DNA of 64,000 nt from Reichenbachiella carrageenanivorans (GCF_025639805.1 NZ_CP106735.1:124001-188000), one strand, 5' to 3'; positions 8,583 to 17,612 are shown, counted from the first letter of the stretch. Translations and numbers: made by a program. Notes: generated by a model not told the origin, from the sequence alone.

Positions 8583-10427
8583 ATGTTCGCTTTATTCTTT
8601 TTCAGAATATCTGAATCTAAACTATTCTGCATATTACTATTTTTTTGTACCCTTCTATACGCAAGTACAAACACTTACGGGTTGTCTAATGATTCTCTAT
8701 TCGTCAAAGCCAGAACCTTAGACACAAAGCAATTTATATCTTTCGTTATAGACAACCACTACAAAATCTACAGCCTCAGTTTTGACAGTGCCATAGCTAT
8801 GACGGCCGAAGCAAAACAACTCGCCCTTACCAACGGCTGGACAAGCCAAGCAGCCTATGCAAGTCTCTATCATGGCGTGGCGACCTACTTGCGTGGCGAC
8901 TACAAGCAAGCCTTGCCCAGCTATCTATATGCCCTCCATGTTTTTGATTCACTCGAAAACCATAGAGGCATAGCACGGACGTGCAATGAAATGGCCGTTT
9001 TTTATCACAAACAAAAACAACTTGACGATGCCTATAATGCCCTAGACAAAGCCGAAACAGCCGCCAAATTGGCACATGACGAAGAAGCTCTAGGAACCAC
9101 ATACAGTCATCATATGTCGTTTCTTGTCCGCAGAGAAAAACACAAAGAAGCTTATCCTTACATGATGAAGGTTTTTGAAATCAGAAAACGAACACAAGAC
9201 AGTGTAGGGCTGGGGTATATTTACCTCGACATCGCCAATTATAAATTAATCAATGACCAATTAGACGAATCGCTCGAACTAGTAAACAAGTCTACAGAGA
9301 TCCGCAAACGAATAGGTGACAACCAAGGCGTTGCCGTCAATACCGTCATCAAAGGTGAGTTTTATTTCCAGACTGGAAATTTCAAAAAAGCCATTCCGTT
9401 TTTTGAAAAAGCCATCGCACTCGCTACGCCTATTGGCTATACGGACCTCATTCGGTTTGGGTACGACATGCTACAGCAGTCTTATGTCAAATTGGGCGAC
9501 TACAAAAATGCCTACGAAAACCTACAAAAAAATCAAATTTTCAATGACAGTATTTATAATGTAGAAAAAAGCAAAGCCCTACTCTCCTTACAAACACAAT
9601 ATGAAACGGAGAAAAAAGAAAAGGAAATAGAATTGCTCTCTATCGAAAACCAACTCAAAGTCATAGAAGTAAAAAATGCAGACAATCGATTTTATGCTTC
9701 TCTTGGTGGTGCTACTATCCTGCTACTTATTGGCGTTTTAGCATTCAATCGATACAAGCAAAAACAGCAGATACTACTGACAGAAGAAAAAGCCATTAAC
9801 CAAAGACTGGGTTTCAAGTCTCTCATAGAAGGAGAGGAAAAAGAACGCAAACGAATAGCCCAAGAACTACACGACGGGCTGGGGCAGCTATTATCCACCG
9901 CCCGACTCAATGTATCAGCGATGGAAGATCGTGTGGAGCAAATCGTAACCAAGCAATGGGAAAATTCCATCAAACTCATAGACGAAGCCGTAACAGAAGT
10001 TCGTCACATCTCGCACAATATGATGCCTAATGCTCTGATCTCTATTGGCTTCGAAGCTGCTGTAAGAGAACAAGCGCACATCATCAATGATGCTGGCCAA
10101 GTAAAAATACACACCCAACTACCCGAACAAAAAATTGATCTACCAGAAAGCGAAGCCATCGCACTCTATCGAGTCATCCAAGAAGTACTAAACAACGCCA
10201 TCAAATATGCTAAAGCCAAAAACATCTGGCTCACTATCACAAATGACCGTGATCTCAAAGTAGTGATCAAAGACGATGGCATAGGCTTCGATACCTCCAT
10301 GATCGCCTCCTCTACAGGCATCGGTTGGCGCAACATTCAATCTAGAATAGAAATATTGAATGGAGAACTACAGATTCATTCCGAAATAGGAAAAGGTGCT
10401 GAAGTAAACTTGAAAATAGCCATATGA
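8583..10427 (+). CDS. TPR-containing membrane sensor histidine kinase (HisKA_3 type), copy 1
   Basis: A 614-residue kinase. Order: signal sequence (about 1-30); a periplasmic TPR array at about 75-340 (ALPSYLYALHVFDSLENHRGIA, AYPYMMKVFEIRKRTQDS, AIPFFEKAIALATPIGY); a linker coiled coil ETEKKEKEIELLSIENQL; one membrane helix at about 370-390; HisKA_3 dimerisation domain with the phospho-acceptor His430 in RIAQELHDGLGQLL; and an HATPase_c domain with N box EVLNNAIKYA and G box DDGIGFD. This layout fits the NarX/DesK-like family that partners LuxR-type regulators. Its stop overlaps the start of copy 2 by 4 nt. The C-terminal half is nearly identical to copy 2 while the TPR sensor halves differ. 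Confidence 0.92.
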   Translation: MFALFFFRISESKLFCILLFFCTLLYASTNTYGLSNDSLFVKARTLDTKQFISFVIDNHYKIYSLSFDSAIAMTAEAKQLALTNGWTSQAAYASLYHGVATYLRGDYKQALPSYLYALHVFDSLENHRGIARTCNEMAVFYHKQKQLDDAYNALDKAETAAKLAHDEEALGTTYSHHMSFLVRREKHKEAYPYMMKVFEIRKRTQDSVGLGYIYLDIANYKLINDQLDESLELVNKSTEIRKRIGDNQGVAVNTVIKGEFYFQTGNFKKAIPFFEKAIALATPIGYTDLIRFGYDMLQQSYVKLGDYKNAYENLQKNQIFNDSIYNVEKSKALLSLQTQYETEKKEKEIELLSIENQLKVIEVKNADNRFYASLGGATILLLIGVLAFNRYKQKQQILLTEEKAINQRLGFKSLIEGEEKERKRIAQELHDGLGQLLSTARLNVSAMEDRVEQIVTKQWENSIKLIDEAVTEVRHISHNMMPNALISIGFEAAVREQAHIINDAGQVKIHTQLPEQKIDLPESEAIALYRVIQEVLNNAIKYAKAKNIWLTITNDRDLKVVIKDDGIGFDTSMIASSTGIGWRNIQSRIEILNGELQIHSEIGKGAEVNLKIAI

Positions 10428-12343
10428 ATCCCCTATTCTACAGCCTACTCATCCTAGGAAGCTATTCCGTCCGTGCTTCCAACATTCCTGACCTACAATC
10501 GGTCATTCAAAACCTCGACCACCTAGAGCAAACAGCACTGGTAGACTCACTCAACCGAATCGCCAATAATCTCTACACCAAAGACACACAAAAATCTCGA
10601 ACATTCGCGACAGCGGCTCTCCAACGGGCTCGTCGTGCAGACTACCCACTAGGCATAGCCGACTCCTACTGCTACATCGGGATCACCTACGACATAGAAG
10701 GCCAGCGGGATAGTTCTCGGCACTATTTCAATCAATTTAATGAGTTGAGCAAATCCATTGGCAACCAAAAAAGAACATGTAAATCGCTCAACAACCTAGG
10801 TATGTGGCATTGGAATGGAGGCATCTTTGACGAAGCACTAGCCTATTTTTTTCAAGCACTCCCAATAGCCGAGCAGTTGCAAGACGAAGAACTACAAGGC
10901 AATATTCTAAACAATATTGGACTCATCTATCAAGAACTCGACGAATACCAGCGGGCCATTCCCTTCCACATGAAAGCCTATAAGCTTAGACTAAAAAACA
11001 ACCTAACCAGATACATTATTCACTCGTGCAACAATCTAGGTGTGTCTTATCGGATCAAAGGAGATTTTGACTCTTCGGCCTATTATTACAAAAAAGCACT
11101 CCTCATCTCCGACTCCACAGGAAACCAGCAAACCAAAGCCGACGCCCTTAATAACCTAGGCATGCTAGCCAAATCTTCTGGCGACATGGATCTGGCAATT
11201 GACTACAGTCTAAAAGCGCTAGAAGTCGGAAGAAGTGAATTCGAAAATTTTCACATATTCAATACCCTATGTGAGACCTACATCATTCAAAAAAAACCTA
11301 AAGAAGCGCTCCTGTATGGACTGAGAAGCAAACGAATCGTAAATAACAAAACTAAGTCTGGACATAAAAAATATGTATATGAAAACCTGGCCAATGCTTA
11401 CATTCTCGAAGGCAACATCGACAGTGCTGCCTATTATTTTCGCCAGCTCGTTGCACTGAAAGACACCATCTTTTCGGAAGAATCCACACAGGCCTTCAAC
11501 CAACTCCAAGTAAAATACGAAACAGAAAAGAAAGAAAAAGAAATCGAATTGCTCTCTGTCGAAAACCAACTCAAAGCAGCTGAAGTCCACAACGCCAACA
11601 ACCGATTTTACGCTGCATTAGGAGGAACTACTTTGATATTACTGATCATCTATTTGTTTTTCAAGAAAACCAGACAAAAACAAAGAACCCAGTTGGCCGA
11701 AGAAAAAGCCATCAACCAAAGGCTAGGGTTCAAATCCTTGATCGAAGGAGAAGAAAAAGAACGCAAACGCATAGCCCAAGAACTACACGATGGGCTCGGC
11801 CAGCTACTATCCACAGCCCGCCTCAACGTGTCTGTTCTCGAAGATCAGATAACCGAATCTGTGACCAAACAATGGCAAAACTCACTCAAGCTTATAGACG
11901 ATGCCGTAACAGAGGTACGAGAAATCTCTCACAATATGATGCCCAATGCCCTAGTGTCGATCGGCTTCGAAGCAGCTATAAAAGAACAAATACACATCAT
12001 CAATGATGCTGGACAAGTGAGTATACATACCAATTGGCCTGAGCAAAAAATCAACTTGCCCGAAAGCGAAGCCATTGCGCTCTATCGCATCATTCAAGAA
12101 GTGCTAAACAATGCCATCAAATATGCAGAAGCAAAAAACATCTGGCTGGCTGTCACCCACACTGATTACCTCAAAATATCGATCAAAGACGATGGAAAAG
12201 GTTTTGACACTGCGCTAATCACCTCTTCCACTGGGATTGGCTGGCGCAATATTCAATCCCGAGTAGGTTTGCTCAATGGCGAACTAGATATCACATCTAC
12301 CTTGGATGAAGGCTCAGAAATCATACTTAAATTAGCTATGTAA
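10424..12343 (+). CDS. TPR-containing membrane sensor histidine kinase (HisKA_3 type), copy 2
   Basis: A 639-residue paralogue of the preceding gene, with the same order: signal sequence, periplasmic TPRs at about 70-360 (repeats centred on NNLGMWHWNGGIFDEALAYF, NNIGLIYQELDEYQRAI, NNLGVSYRIKGDFDSSA and NNLGMLAKSSGDMDLAI), coiled-coil linker, membrane helix at about 394-415, HisKA_3 with His455 in IAQELHDGLGQLL, and HATPase_c with EVLNNAIKYA and KDDGKGFD. The TPRs are more regular than in copy 1. It overlaps copy 1 by 4 nt and its stop overlaps the response-regulator start by 1 nt (TAATG), so the three are translationally coupled. Both kinases probably phosphorylate the same regulator (inference). 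Confidence 0.92.
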   Translation: MNPLFYSLLILGSYSVRASNIPDLQSVIQNLDHLEQTALVDSLNRIANNLYTKDTQKSRTFATAALQRARRADYPLGIADSYCYIGITYDIEGQRDSSRHYFNQFNELSKSIGNQKRTCKSLNNLGMWHWNGGIFDEALAYFFQALPIAEQLQDEELQGNILNNIGLIYQELDEYQRAIPFHMKAYKLRLKNNLTRYIIHSCNNLGVSYRIKGDFDSSAYYYKKALLISDSTGNQQTKADALNNLGMLAKSSGDMDLAIDYSLKALEVGRSEFENFHIFNTLCETYIIQKKPKEALLYGLRSKRIVNNKTKSGHKKYVYENLANAYILEGNIDSAAYYFRQLVALKDTIFSEESTQAFNQLQVKYETEKKEKEIELLSVENQLKAAEVHNANNRFYAALGGTTLILLIIYLFFKKTRQKQRTQLAEEKAINQRLGFKSLIEGEEKERKRIAQELHDGLGQLLSTARLNVSVLEDQITESVTKQWQNSLKLIDDAVTEVREISHNMMPNALVSIGFEAAIKEQIHIINDAGQVSIHTNWPEQKINLPESEAIALYRIIQEVLNNAIKYAEAKNIWLAVTHTDYLKISIKDDGKGFDTALITSSTGIGWRNIQSRVGLLNGELDITSTLDEGSEIILKLAM

Positions 12344-12996
12344 TGGACAAAGAACTGTACAATATCCTCATTGTGGATGACCACCAGATGTTTATCGATG
12401 GTATCCAATCGCTACTCATTGGGCAAGACAAATACAAAATCTCTCACGAGGCCAACGATGGACAAACCGCTCTGGATTTGCTCAAAACTACCGAGGTAGA
12501 TATACTGATTTCTGATCTCAGCATGCCTGGCATGTCTGGCGCAGAACTCGTAAACACCGTCAAACAAAAATATCCTTGTATCAAAGTGCTCGTACTTTCT
12601 ATGCACAACAACCGCGAAACAGTAGGCGAGATACTCATGTCTGAAGCAGAAGGTTATATTCTGAAAAACACGGGCAAAAAAGAGCTACTCAATGCACTAG
12701 ATCGAATCACAGAGGGGAGCACTTTCTACAGCAAAGAGGTGATGTCTATCATGAAAGATAAAGTGCAAAAACAGAAAAAAATTGAGAAAGAAACGCAGTG
12801 TCTTACCGAAAGAGAGCTCGAAATACTACAACTGATTGTTCAAGAGTTATCGAGCGAAGAAATCGCCGACCAACTCTTTATTAGTCGAAGAACGGTAGAC
12901 ACCCACCGCAAAAACATCTTGAAAAAGACACAAGCTAAAACCATTGTAGGCCTGATCAAATTTGCCTTTCGCAACGAATTGGTGATGCCTATCTAA
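12343..12996 (+). CDS. NarL/FixJ-family response regulator with LuxR-type HTH
   Basis: A 217-residue two-domain regulator. Receiver domain: acidic pair in LIVDDHQ, phospho-acceptor Asp58 in DILISDLSMPGMSG, Thr/Ser region VLVLSMH, and conserved Lys in GYILKNTGKKEL. The C-terminal LuxR/GerE HTH (about 150-205) begins LTERELEILQLIVQELSSEEIA, with recognition helix region SRRTVDTHRKNILKK. It is coupled to the twin histidine kinases by a 1-nt overlap and so is their likely target. The HTH is strikingly similar to the stand-alone HTH gene at 14345. Its stop overlaps the convergent DinB-family gene by 4 nt. Target genes are unknown. Confidence 0.94.
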   Translation: MDKELYNILIVDDHQMFIDGIQSLLIGQDKYKISHEANDGQTALDLLKTTEVDILISDLSMPGMSGAELVNTVKQKYPCIKVLVLSMHNNRETVGEILMSEAEGYILKNTGKKELLNALDRITEGSTFYSKEVMSIMKDKVQKQKKIEKETQCLTERELEILQLIVQELSSEEIADQLFISRRTVDTHRKNILKKTQAKTIVGLIKFAFRNELVMPI

Positions 12997-13553
12997 ACTG
13001 TTGCAACTACCTGTTCAAGTGCACGCTTTGCCTGAATCATGTGGCGCTGGTTATGCCCAATTAAAAACCGAAAAGCATCGCCCAATTTAAAAGTAACGAT
13101 AGAACCTATAGCAGAAGTGATTTTTATTTTATTCAGATCCAACTTCTTGCTTTTTTCCAAAGCCGCTATAATCTCATCCTGATCTTCAATGAATTTGGAA
13201 AGCGTATCATAATGCACATCTATTTCTGGTTGGAATTTCTTCAGGGTCTTCATCGGTGATGGGATCGTACCATCAGCTCGTGGTTTGATACTTTTCACAA
13301 AGTAATCACCCATCCACCCAGGTTTAAAGGTTGATTCTTCAGATTCAGGAGCAATTTGTAATTTGCGATCAAACTGGGAGATATAGTGTGCATCTGCAAT
13401 ATTGAGATGTTCGATGCATTCTAGCACCGACCACTCCTGAGGTGAAGGTTTCTGTTTTAACTCCTTCTGGGACAAAGCAGCCAACCGTTCGGCTTCAGCT
13501 TTTACTTCTTGAGTATCTCTAATGAGCGATTCGATCAGATCAATTTTATTCAT
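12993..13553 (-). CDS. DinB-fold family protein
   Basis: A 186-residue four-helix-bundle protein of the DinB/YfiT group. Family marks are PSPQEWSVLECIEHLNIADAHYISQ (first metal-ligand His region) and, near the C-terminus, FRFLIGHNQRHMIQAKRAL with further candidate metal-binding His residues. Such proteins often bind a divalent metal and some are thiol (for example bacillithiol) transferases; a bacillithiol synthesis gene (bshC) is present in the window, but a functional link is only inference. It lies 82 nt downstream of the Crp-like regulator on the same strand, probably as an operon. Confidence 0.82.
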   Translation of the reverse strand: MNKIDLIESLIRDTQEVKAEAERLAALSQKELKQKPSPQEWSVLECIEHLNIADAHYISQFDRKLQIAPESEESTFKPGWMGDYFVKSIKPRADGTIPSPMKTLKKFQPEIDVHYDTLSKFIEDQDEIIAALEKSKKLDLNKIKITSAIGSIVTFKLGDAFRFLIGHNQRHMIQAKRALEQVVATV

Positions 13554-13635
13554 GACTTTGAGTTTATTAATGATATAGTAAAAGTAATCGGGTGTTGAAA
13601 AATAAAAATTGATCTATATCAAGAAAACTCTATTT

Positions 13636-14220
13636 TCACGATTTTTCCATACACTGCTTACGCATCCTACTAAAGGTCTCTGGGGTCATACCCAAATAGG
13701 AGGCCAGATGCTTTTGCGACACTAATTGAAAAATATGTGGGCTTTGCTGAAACAGCCGATCAAACCGCTCCTCTGCCGAAAAACTCCTCACTTCTACCTG
13801 TCTTTTACCAATACCTATCAAGACATTGGCATTGAATATTCTACCCCACCGCTCTACGGACTTGTATCGATCAAACATATCCATCAGGTCAGCATAGCTG
13901 ATCCGAAGCAATGATGCATCTGTAGTTGCCTGAATGCTCCAGTCGGTAGGTTGCTGTGCCAAAAAGGAATCATACGCACCAGAAAAATCCCCCGTGTAGG
14001 TAAAACCAATACTGATATCTACGCCTTGGTTAATCATAAATGCACGCAACACCCCCTCATGCACAAAGTAAAAATAATGTTCGACTTGCCCTATTCGAAT
14101 GATGTAATCCCCCTTTTTTACCGACAAAGGTTTCCATCGACAAGCAAAATCTTCCCATTCATGTTCAGTCAATTCTGACAAGCTATTCACCCGTTGTTTC
14201 AAATGTGTAAGTGCTCCCAT
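13636..14220 (-). CDS. Crp/Fnr-family transcriptional regulator
   Basis: A 194-residue protein with an N-terminal cyclic-nucleotide-binding-type beta barrel (about 25-120: VKKGDYIIRIGQVEHYFYFVHEGVLRAF) and a C-terminal winged HTH (about 150-190: LVSQKHLASYLGMTPETFSRMRK). The barrel lacks an obvious Arg/Ser phosphate-binding signature for cAMP and has no FNR-type Fe-S cysteines, so the signal is unknown. This short form is abundant in Bacteroidota and usually autoregulates or controls the adjacent gene, here probably the downstream DinB-fold gene. It is divergent from the stand-alone HTH gene across a 124-bp gap. Confidence 0.88.
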   Translation of the reverse strand: MGALTHLKQRVNSLSELTEHEWEDFACRWKPLSVKKGDYIIRIGQVEHYFYFVHEGVLRAFMINQGVDISIGFTYTGDFSGAYDSFLAQQPTDWSIQATTDASLLRISYADLMDMFDRYKSVERWGRIFNANVLIGIGKRQVEVRSFSAEERFDRLFQQSPHIFQLVSQKHLASYLGMTPETFSRMRKQCMEKS

Positions 14221-14344
14221 TCCTATTCGTAAATCTAATTTTAAAATATGGAATGATCTGCCCTCTTCAAAATATCCCTACCAATACGGATTGATTCATG
14301 AACGCCATCTCTCTTTATTTGAACCTGTATCATAACCCATTGTG

Positions 14345-14569
14345 ATGAATCTATCCGAAAGAGAAAAACAAGTATTAGAATTAATCGTCGAGGAGCTATC
14401 GTCTCAAGACATTGCCAAAAAATTAAAAATCAGCATTCGTACTGTAGATACACATCGAAAAAACATATCTAAAAAACTCCAAACCAAATCACTCATTGGA
14501 CTGACCAAACATGCCATACGTGCAGGCATGGTAGCTGGTTTCCGATATTCCAACCGAAAACAGCCTTAA
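14345..14569 (+). CDS. stand-alone LuxR-type HTH protein
   Basis: A 74-residue protein consisting almost only of a GerE/LuxR DNA-binding domain: LSEREKQVLELIVEELSSQDIA, then the recognition segment SIRTVDTHRKNISKKL, then LIGLTKHAIRAGMV. It has no receiver or ligand domain. Its recognition helix region matches that of the response regulator at 12343 (RTVDTHRKNI-x-KK), so both may bind the same sites. A GTG directly precedes the ATG at 14345; either may be used. No receiver-coding remnant was seen upstream, where the divergent Crp gene begins 124 bp away. It is either a decayed response regulator or a true single-domain regulator such as GerE. Confidence 0.85.
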   Translation: MNLSEREKQVLELIVEELSSQDIAKKLKISIRTVDTHRKNISKKLQTKSLIGLTKHAIRAGMVAGFRYSNRKQP

Positions 14570-14640
14570 TATACTTACTATTAGGTATTTACAAGTGGCT
14601 CAACATGCCCTATCCTTACATTAGCAAATTTCAATGAAGC

Positions 14641-14706
14641 ATGAAAGCTCTAAAATTGATAACAGCATTACTTTTATATCTGATCACTATTACGTTGTTC
14701 GTTTGA
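14641..14706 (+). CDS. possible 21-residue membrane microprotein
   Basis: ATG-initiated ORF of 21 codons: two Lys near the N-terminus followed by a single hydrophobic stretch (LITALLLYLITITLFV) ending at TGA. The charge pattern is that of a one-pass membrane peptide or a bare signal sequence. It is followed at 14701-14718 by a perfect hairpin (7-bp arms, 4-nt loop) overlapping the stop, then by a terminator-like hairpin. No family is recognised; it may be chance. Confidence 0.3.
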   Translation: MKALKLITALLLYLITITLFV

Positions 14707-14774
14707 CGGCAGTCAAACCTTGGTGATAAGATAATGGGTATAGAGGCTCGTCTTTACAGACAAAGCTTATGAGA

Positions 14775-14808
14775 ACCTCCCGACCACCCAGTCGGGAGGT
14801 ATTATTTT
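14775..14808 (+). terminator. Rho-independent terminator upstream of the AGCS gene
   Basis: Ten-bp GC-rich stem ACCTCCCGAC (14775-14784) with its complement at 14791-14800 and a 6-nt loop, followed by ATTATTTT. It ends whatever is transcribed from the preceding gap or from the HTH gene. Confidence 0.7.
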
Positions 14809-14858
14809 GCCAATCATATAATAAACGATCAGGCAGTTTTATTCCTTACCAGTTTTTA

Positions 14859-14866
14859 TATTTTTG
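14859..14866 (+). promoter_or_regulatory. -7 promoter element for the AGCS symporter gene
   Basis: TATTTTTG matches TAnnTTTG, 38 nt before the ATG at 14905 and after the upstream terminator. Confidence 0.45.
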
Positions 14867-14904
14867 TTGGTTACAACTATTCAAAAAAATATTAACCCCC
14901 ATAT

Positions 14905-16581
14905 ATGCAGCAGCTCAACGACTTTTTACTTCTCATTGATAGTTTTATAGGAAGTGCCTTTTGGTTTCCCTATGCCTTGCTAGGTACAGGCCTCTTTTTC
15001 ACGATCTACCTCAAGTTTCCACAAATCAGATACTTTGGTTTTGCCGTCAAAGTGGTGAAAGGCAAATTCGATAAGTCTGACGACGAAGGGGATACTTCAC
15101 ACTTCCAAGCCTTGGCCACTGCCCTATCTGGCACAGTAGGTACGGGCAACATCGCAGGAGTAGCTCTAGCGATACACATAGGAGGACCTGCGGCACTTTT
15201 CTGGATGCTGGTCACTGCGGCACTAGGTATGTGTACCAAATTCGTAGAAGTCACGCTTTCGCATAAATACAGAGAAAAAACCGCCGATGGCACCATGGCT
15301 GGTGGTCCGATGTACTTTATGAAGAACAAAATGAACATGAAATGGCTCGCAGCTGCATTTGCCATTGCTACTGTACTTTCTTCGTTTGGCACAGGGAGTT
15401 TACCACAGATCAATAGTATCTCCAATTCCTTGAATGCGACCTTTGGCATCGACCATATGATAACTGGAGGTGTACTGGCCGTTCTCTTGGCGATAGTCAT
15501 CATAGGAGGAATCAAAAGAATAGCAGCGGTGACGGAAAAGCTAGTCCCAGGAATGGCACTAATCTACTTCATCGGCGCCTTTGCTGTGATCTTCTACAAT
15601 TTGGGCAATATCGGTTCCTCATTCGTTTCTATCTTTTCAGATCTGTTTTCAGGGTCAGCTGCTTCTGGTGGGTTTATAGGCGCCTCGATCGCCTTTGCTT
15701 TCAATAGAGGAGTCAACCGCGGCTTGTTTTCCAACGAAGCAGGACAAGGTAGTGCACCTATCGCTCACGCCTCAGCCAAAGGACACGAACCAGTATCAGA
15801 AGGTATGGTAGCGATACTAGAGCCATTCATCGACACTATTATCATCTGTACGGTCACGGGTCTTGTATTACTTTCTTCTGGCGTATGGAATGAAAAGCAT
15901 GTCAACGATTTTCAAGTCTCAGACATGAGTGTTTTGGTAGGTTCAGACTACTCAGATCAGTCCGAAGAAGGTGTAGCCAGACTCTATGGACATATCTCAG
16001 GTGAAGCCCCTTTGCCTGAGTTTTCTGGTGATTTGACGATAGCAGATGGTACCATTCAAAACGAAGTATCGATCATTCATGCACGCTCATTGGCTGAAGA
16101 AATCAAGGTTACCAAAGACGGACAGTCATTTACAGGCACGGTACATATTGCCAATGGGAAACCTAGTGACCTCAATGTCGCCTTTATAGGCAAATCATTG
16201 GTACATAGCGCACCACTGACTACCATTGCCTTCACACGAGGCTTCTTTGGAGACTGGGGTCAATACATCGTATCTATTGGTCTACTGCTCTTTGCTTTCA
16301 GTACGGCAATATCATGGTCTTACTACGGAGATAGAGCCATGACCTTTTTACTAGGCAGTGGCTCAGTCAAATACTACCGCATGGTATATGTTGTAGCTTT
16401 TTTCTTCGCTGCCTTTACCGACACCACCATTATTTGGACCTTGTCTGCTATTACCATAGCCGTAATGACTCTGCCCAACTTATTTGGATTGCTTTACTTG
16501 AGAAAAGACATGAAAGACACCCTAGACGAATTCTGGGTGAATTTCAAAAAAGAGTACCCAGACGAAAAAACCCCAGAGTAA
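14905..16581 (+). CDS. AGCS-family Na+:alanine/glycine symporter with a soluble insert
   Basis: A 558-residue inner-membrane transporter. Family signatures are [21 protein letters not shown] (about 74-94), the AGCS motif [24 protein letters not shown] (about 266-289), and GGPMYFM. Typical AGCS proteins are about 450 residues. The extra length is mainly a hydrophilic block at about 326-435 between two membrane helices ([46 protein letters not shown]) that looks beta-rich and should face the periplasm or cytoplasm as one domain. Substrate is probably alanine or glycine with Na+ (family knowledge). It has its own promoter and a strong terminator at 16594-16634. Confidence 0.9.
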   Translation: MQQLNDFLLLIDSFIGSAFWFPYALLGTGLFFTIYLKFPQIRYFGFAVKVVKGKFDKSDDEGDTSHFQALATALSGTVGTGNIAGVALAIHIGGPAALFWMLVTAALGMCTKFVEVTLSHKYREKTADGTMAGGPMYFMKNKMNMKWLAAAFAIATVLSSFGTGSLPQINSISNSLNATFGIDHMITGGVLAVLLAIVIIGGIKRIAAVTEKLVPGMALIYFIGAFAVIFYNLGNIGSSFVSIFSDLFSGSAASGGFIGASIAFAFNRGVNRGLFSNEAGQGSAPIAHASAKGHEPVSEGMVAILEPFIDTIIICTVTGLVLLSSGVWNEKHVNDFQVSDMSVLVGSDYSDQSEEGVARLYGHISGEAPLPEFSGDLTIADGTIQNEVSIIHARSLAEEIKVTKDGQSFTGTVHIANGKPSDLNVAFIGKSLVHSAPLTTIAFTRGFFGDWGQYIVSIGLLLFAFSTAISWSYYGDRAMTFLLGSGSVKYYRMVYVVAFFFAAFTDTTIIWTLSAITIAVMTLPNLFGLLYLRKDMKDTLDEFWVNFKKEYPDEKTPE

Positions 16582-16593
16582 AAATTTTAATTC

Positions 16594-16634
16594 CAAACCC
16601 TTCCAGCAGTCATGCTTGAAGGGTTTGTTTTTTA
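16594..16634 (+). terminator. Rho-independent terminator after the AGCS gene
   Basis: CAAACCCTTC (16594-16603) pairs with GAAGGGTTTG (16618-16627), with an inner AGCA/TGCT stem, followed by a run of seven T. It ends 10 nt before the next start codon. Confidence 0.9.
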
Positions 16635-16644
16635 AAGCACAACC

Positions 16645-17571
16645 ATGAGGTCTGCCTTTCTTTTATTATTTACACTTAGTCAATGTGCATACACACTTGC
16701 TCAAACCAAAGAGAGATATTACCTAGACGCTACTGACCATACAGCCAATTATTATGAAGTATTCTATGAGTCTAACACGACCATAGAACAAGTACTCGTC
16801 CTAATTCCTGGATTTGGAGAAACTCCTGAACGTGTAATACTACAAACAGACCTCCCCCTACTGACTGTAAAAAATGGCATTCTAACCATCATACCTGTTT
16901 TAGCCGATGGTGTTTTGTCACTAGGCGTAGACGAGCAAAGCCAAAAATCTCTACAAAGAATCATCGAACACGCCACATTAAAATATAATATAAAATCAAC
17001 TCCACTGAGCATTGGAGGGTTTTCGATAGGTGGTAGTGCAGCGATTAAGTATGCAGAACAAGCCACCCAACAGGCAACTACACCTCAGCCAATAAAAGTC
17101 TTTGCCATCGACCCACCACTAGATTTCGAACGCTTCTACCAATCAGCAAAACGAAGAATAAGATTATCAAAAGACGGTGAAGCAAATAAAGAAGACCTAT
17201 ACATCACCCAACGGATAGAAGTCGCTTTTGGTGGGCCTCCTGAAACTGCTCTCACAAACTATCATCGAATCTCTCCCTACTCCTACTCAGACACTAGCCA
17301 GTCCAATATCAAACCCTTGATCCATACTGCGCTAAGGATATATACTGAACCAGATGTGCATTGGTGGATTTCAGAGCGAGGCAACGACTACAGTGGTATG
17401 AATGCATTAGATGCTTCGTGCATAATCAACGAACTCAACCGACTAGGCAACTCACAGGCAACATTGATCACCACACAAAACAAGGGATTTCGAAAGCCAG
17501 ACAACCGCAAGCACCCGCATGCTTGGAGTATTGTAGACAACGAGGCATTGATTACTTGGTTGAAAAATTGA
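16645..17571 (+). CDS. secreted alpha/beta-hydrolase-like protein
   Basis: A 308-residue protein with a signal peptide (about 1-19). The fold pattern is VLVLIPGFGETPE (oxyanion-loop strand), nucleophile elbow GGFSIGGSAA with candidate Ser127, a downstream acid in VFAIDPPLDF, and a C-terminal His in HPHAWSIVDNEALITWL. This is a complete Ser-Asp-His arrangement, so an active esterase or peptidase-like hydrolase is plausible; substrate unknown. It follows the AGCS terminator closely, so it should have its own promoter, although no clean TAnnTTTG was found. Its end is close to the convergent terminator of the next gene. Confidence 0.7.
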   Translation: MRSAFLLLFTLSQCAYTLAQTKERYYLDATDHTANYYEVFYESNTTIEQVLVLIPGFGETPERVILQTDLPLLTVKNGILTIIPVLADGVLSLGVDEQSQKSLQRIIEHATLKYNIKSTPLSIGGFSIGGSAAIKYAEQATQQATTPQPIKVFAIDPPLDFERFYQSAKRRIRLSKDGEANKEDLYITQRIEVAFGGPPETALTNYHRISPYSYSDTSQSNIKPLIHTALRIYTEPDVHWWISERGNDYSGMNALDASCIINELNRLGNSQATLITTQNKGFRKPDNRKHPHAWSIVDNEALITWLKN

Positions 17572-17580
17572 CTCCTTTTA

Positions 17581-17612
17581 AAAAAATCGACCTTGCAGTC
17601 ATTCCACAAGGT
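17581..17612 (-). terminator. minus-strand terminator of the small secreted-protein gene
   Basis: Read on the minus strand, GACCTTG (17612-17606) pairs with CAAGGTC (17595-17589) and is followed by GATTTTTTT. It serves the gene ending at 17688. Confidence 0.75.

Larger units (their letters stand above)
14570..14904 (+). other. 335-bp gap with a candidate small transcript
   Basis: The gap holds a 21-codon ORF at 14641-14706, a perfect GTTTGAC/GTCAAAC hairpin across its stop, a GC-rich terminator-like hairpin at 14775-14808, and the promoter of the AGCS symporter gene at 14859-14866. Together these suggest a short independent transcript between the HTH gene and the symporter. No known RNA family is recognised. 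Confidence 0.4.

Noticed and set aside
15006..15515. 169-codon open frame antisense to the AGCS gene
   Set aside because: It mirrors the membrane segments of a solid gene; no promoter or start context.
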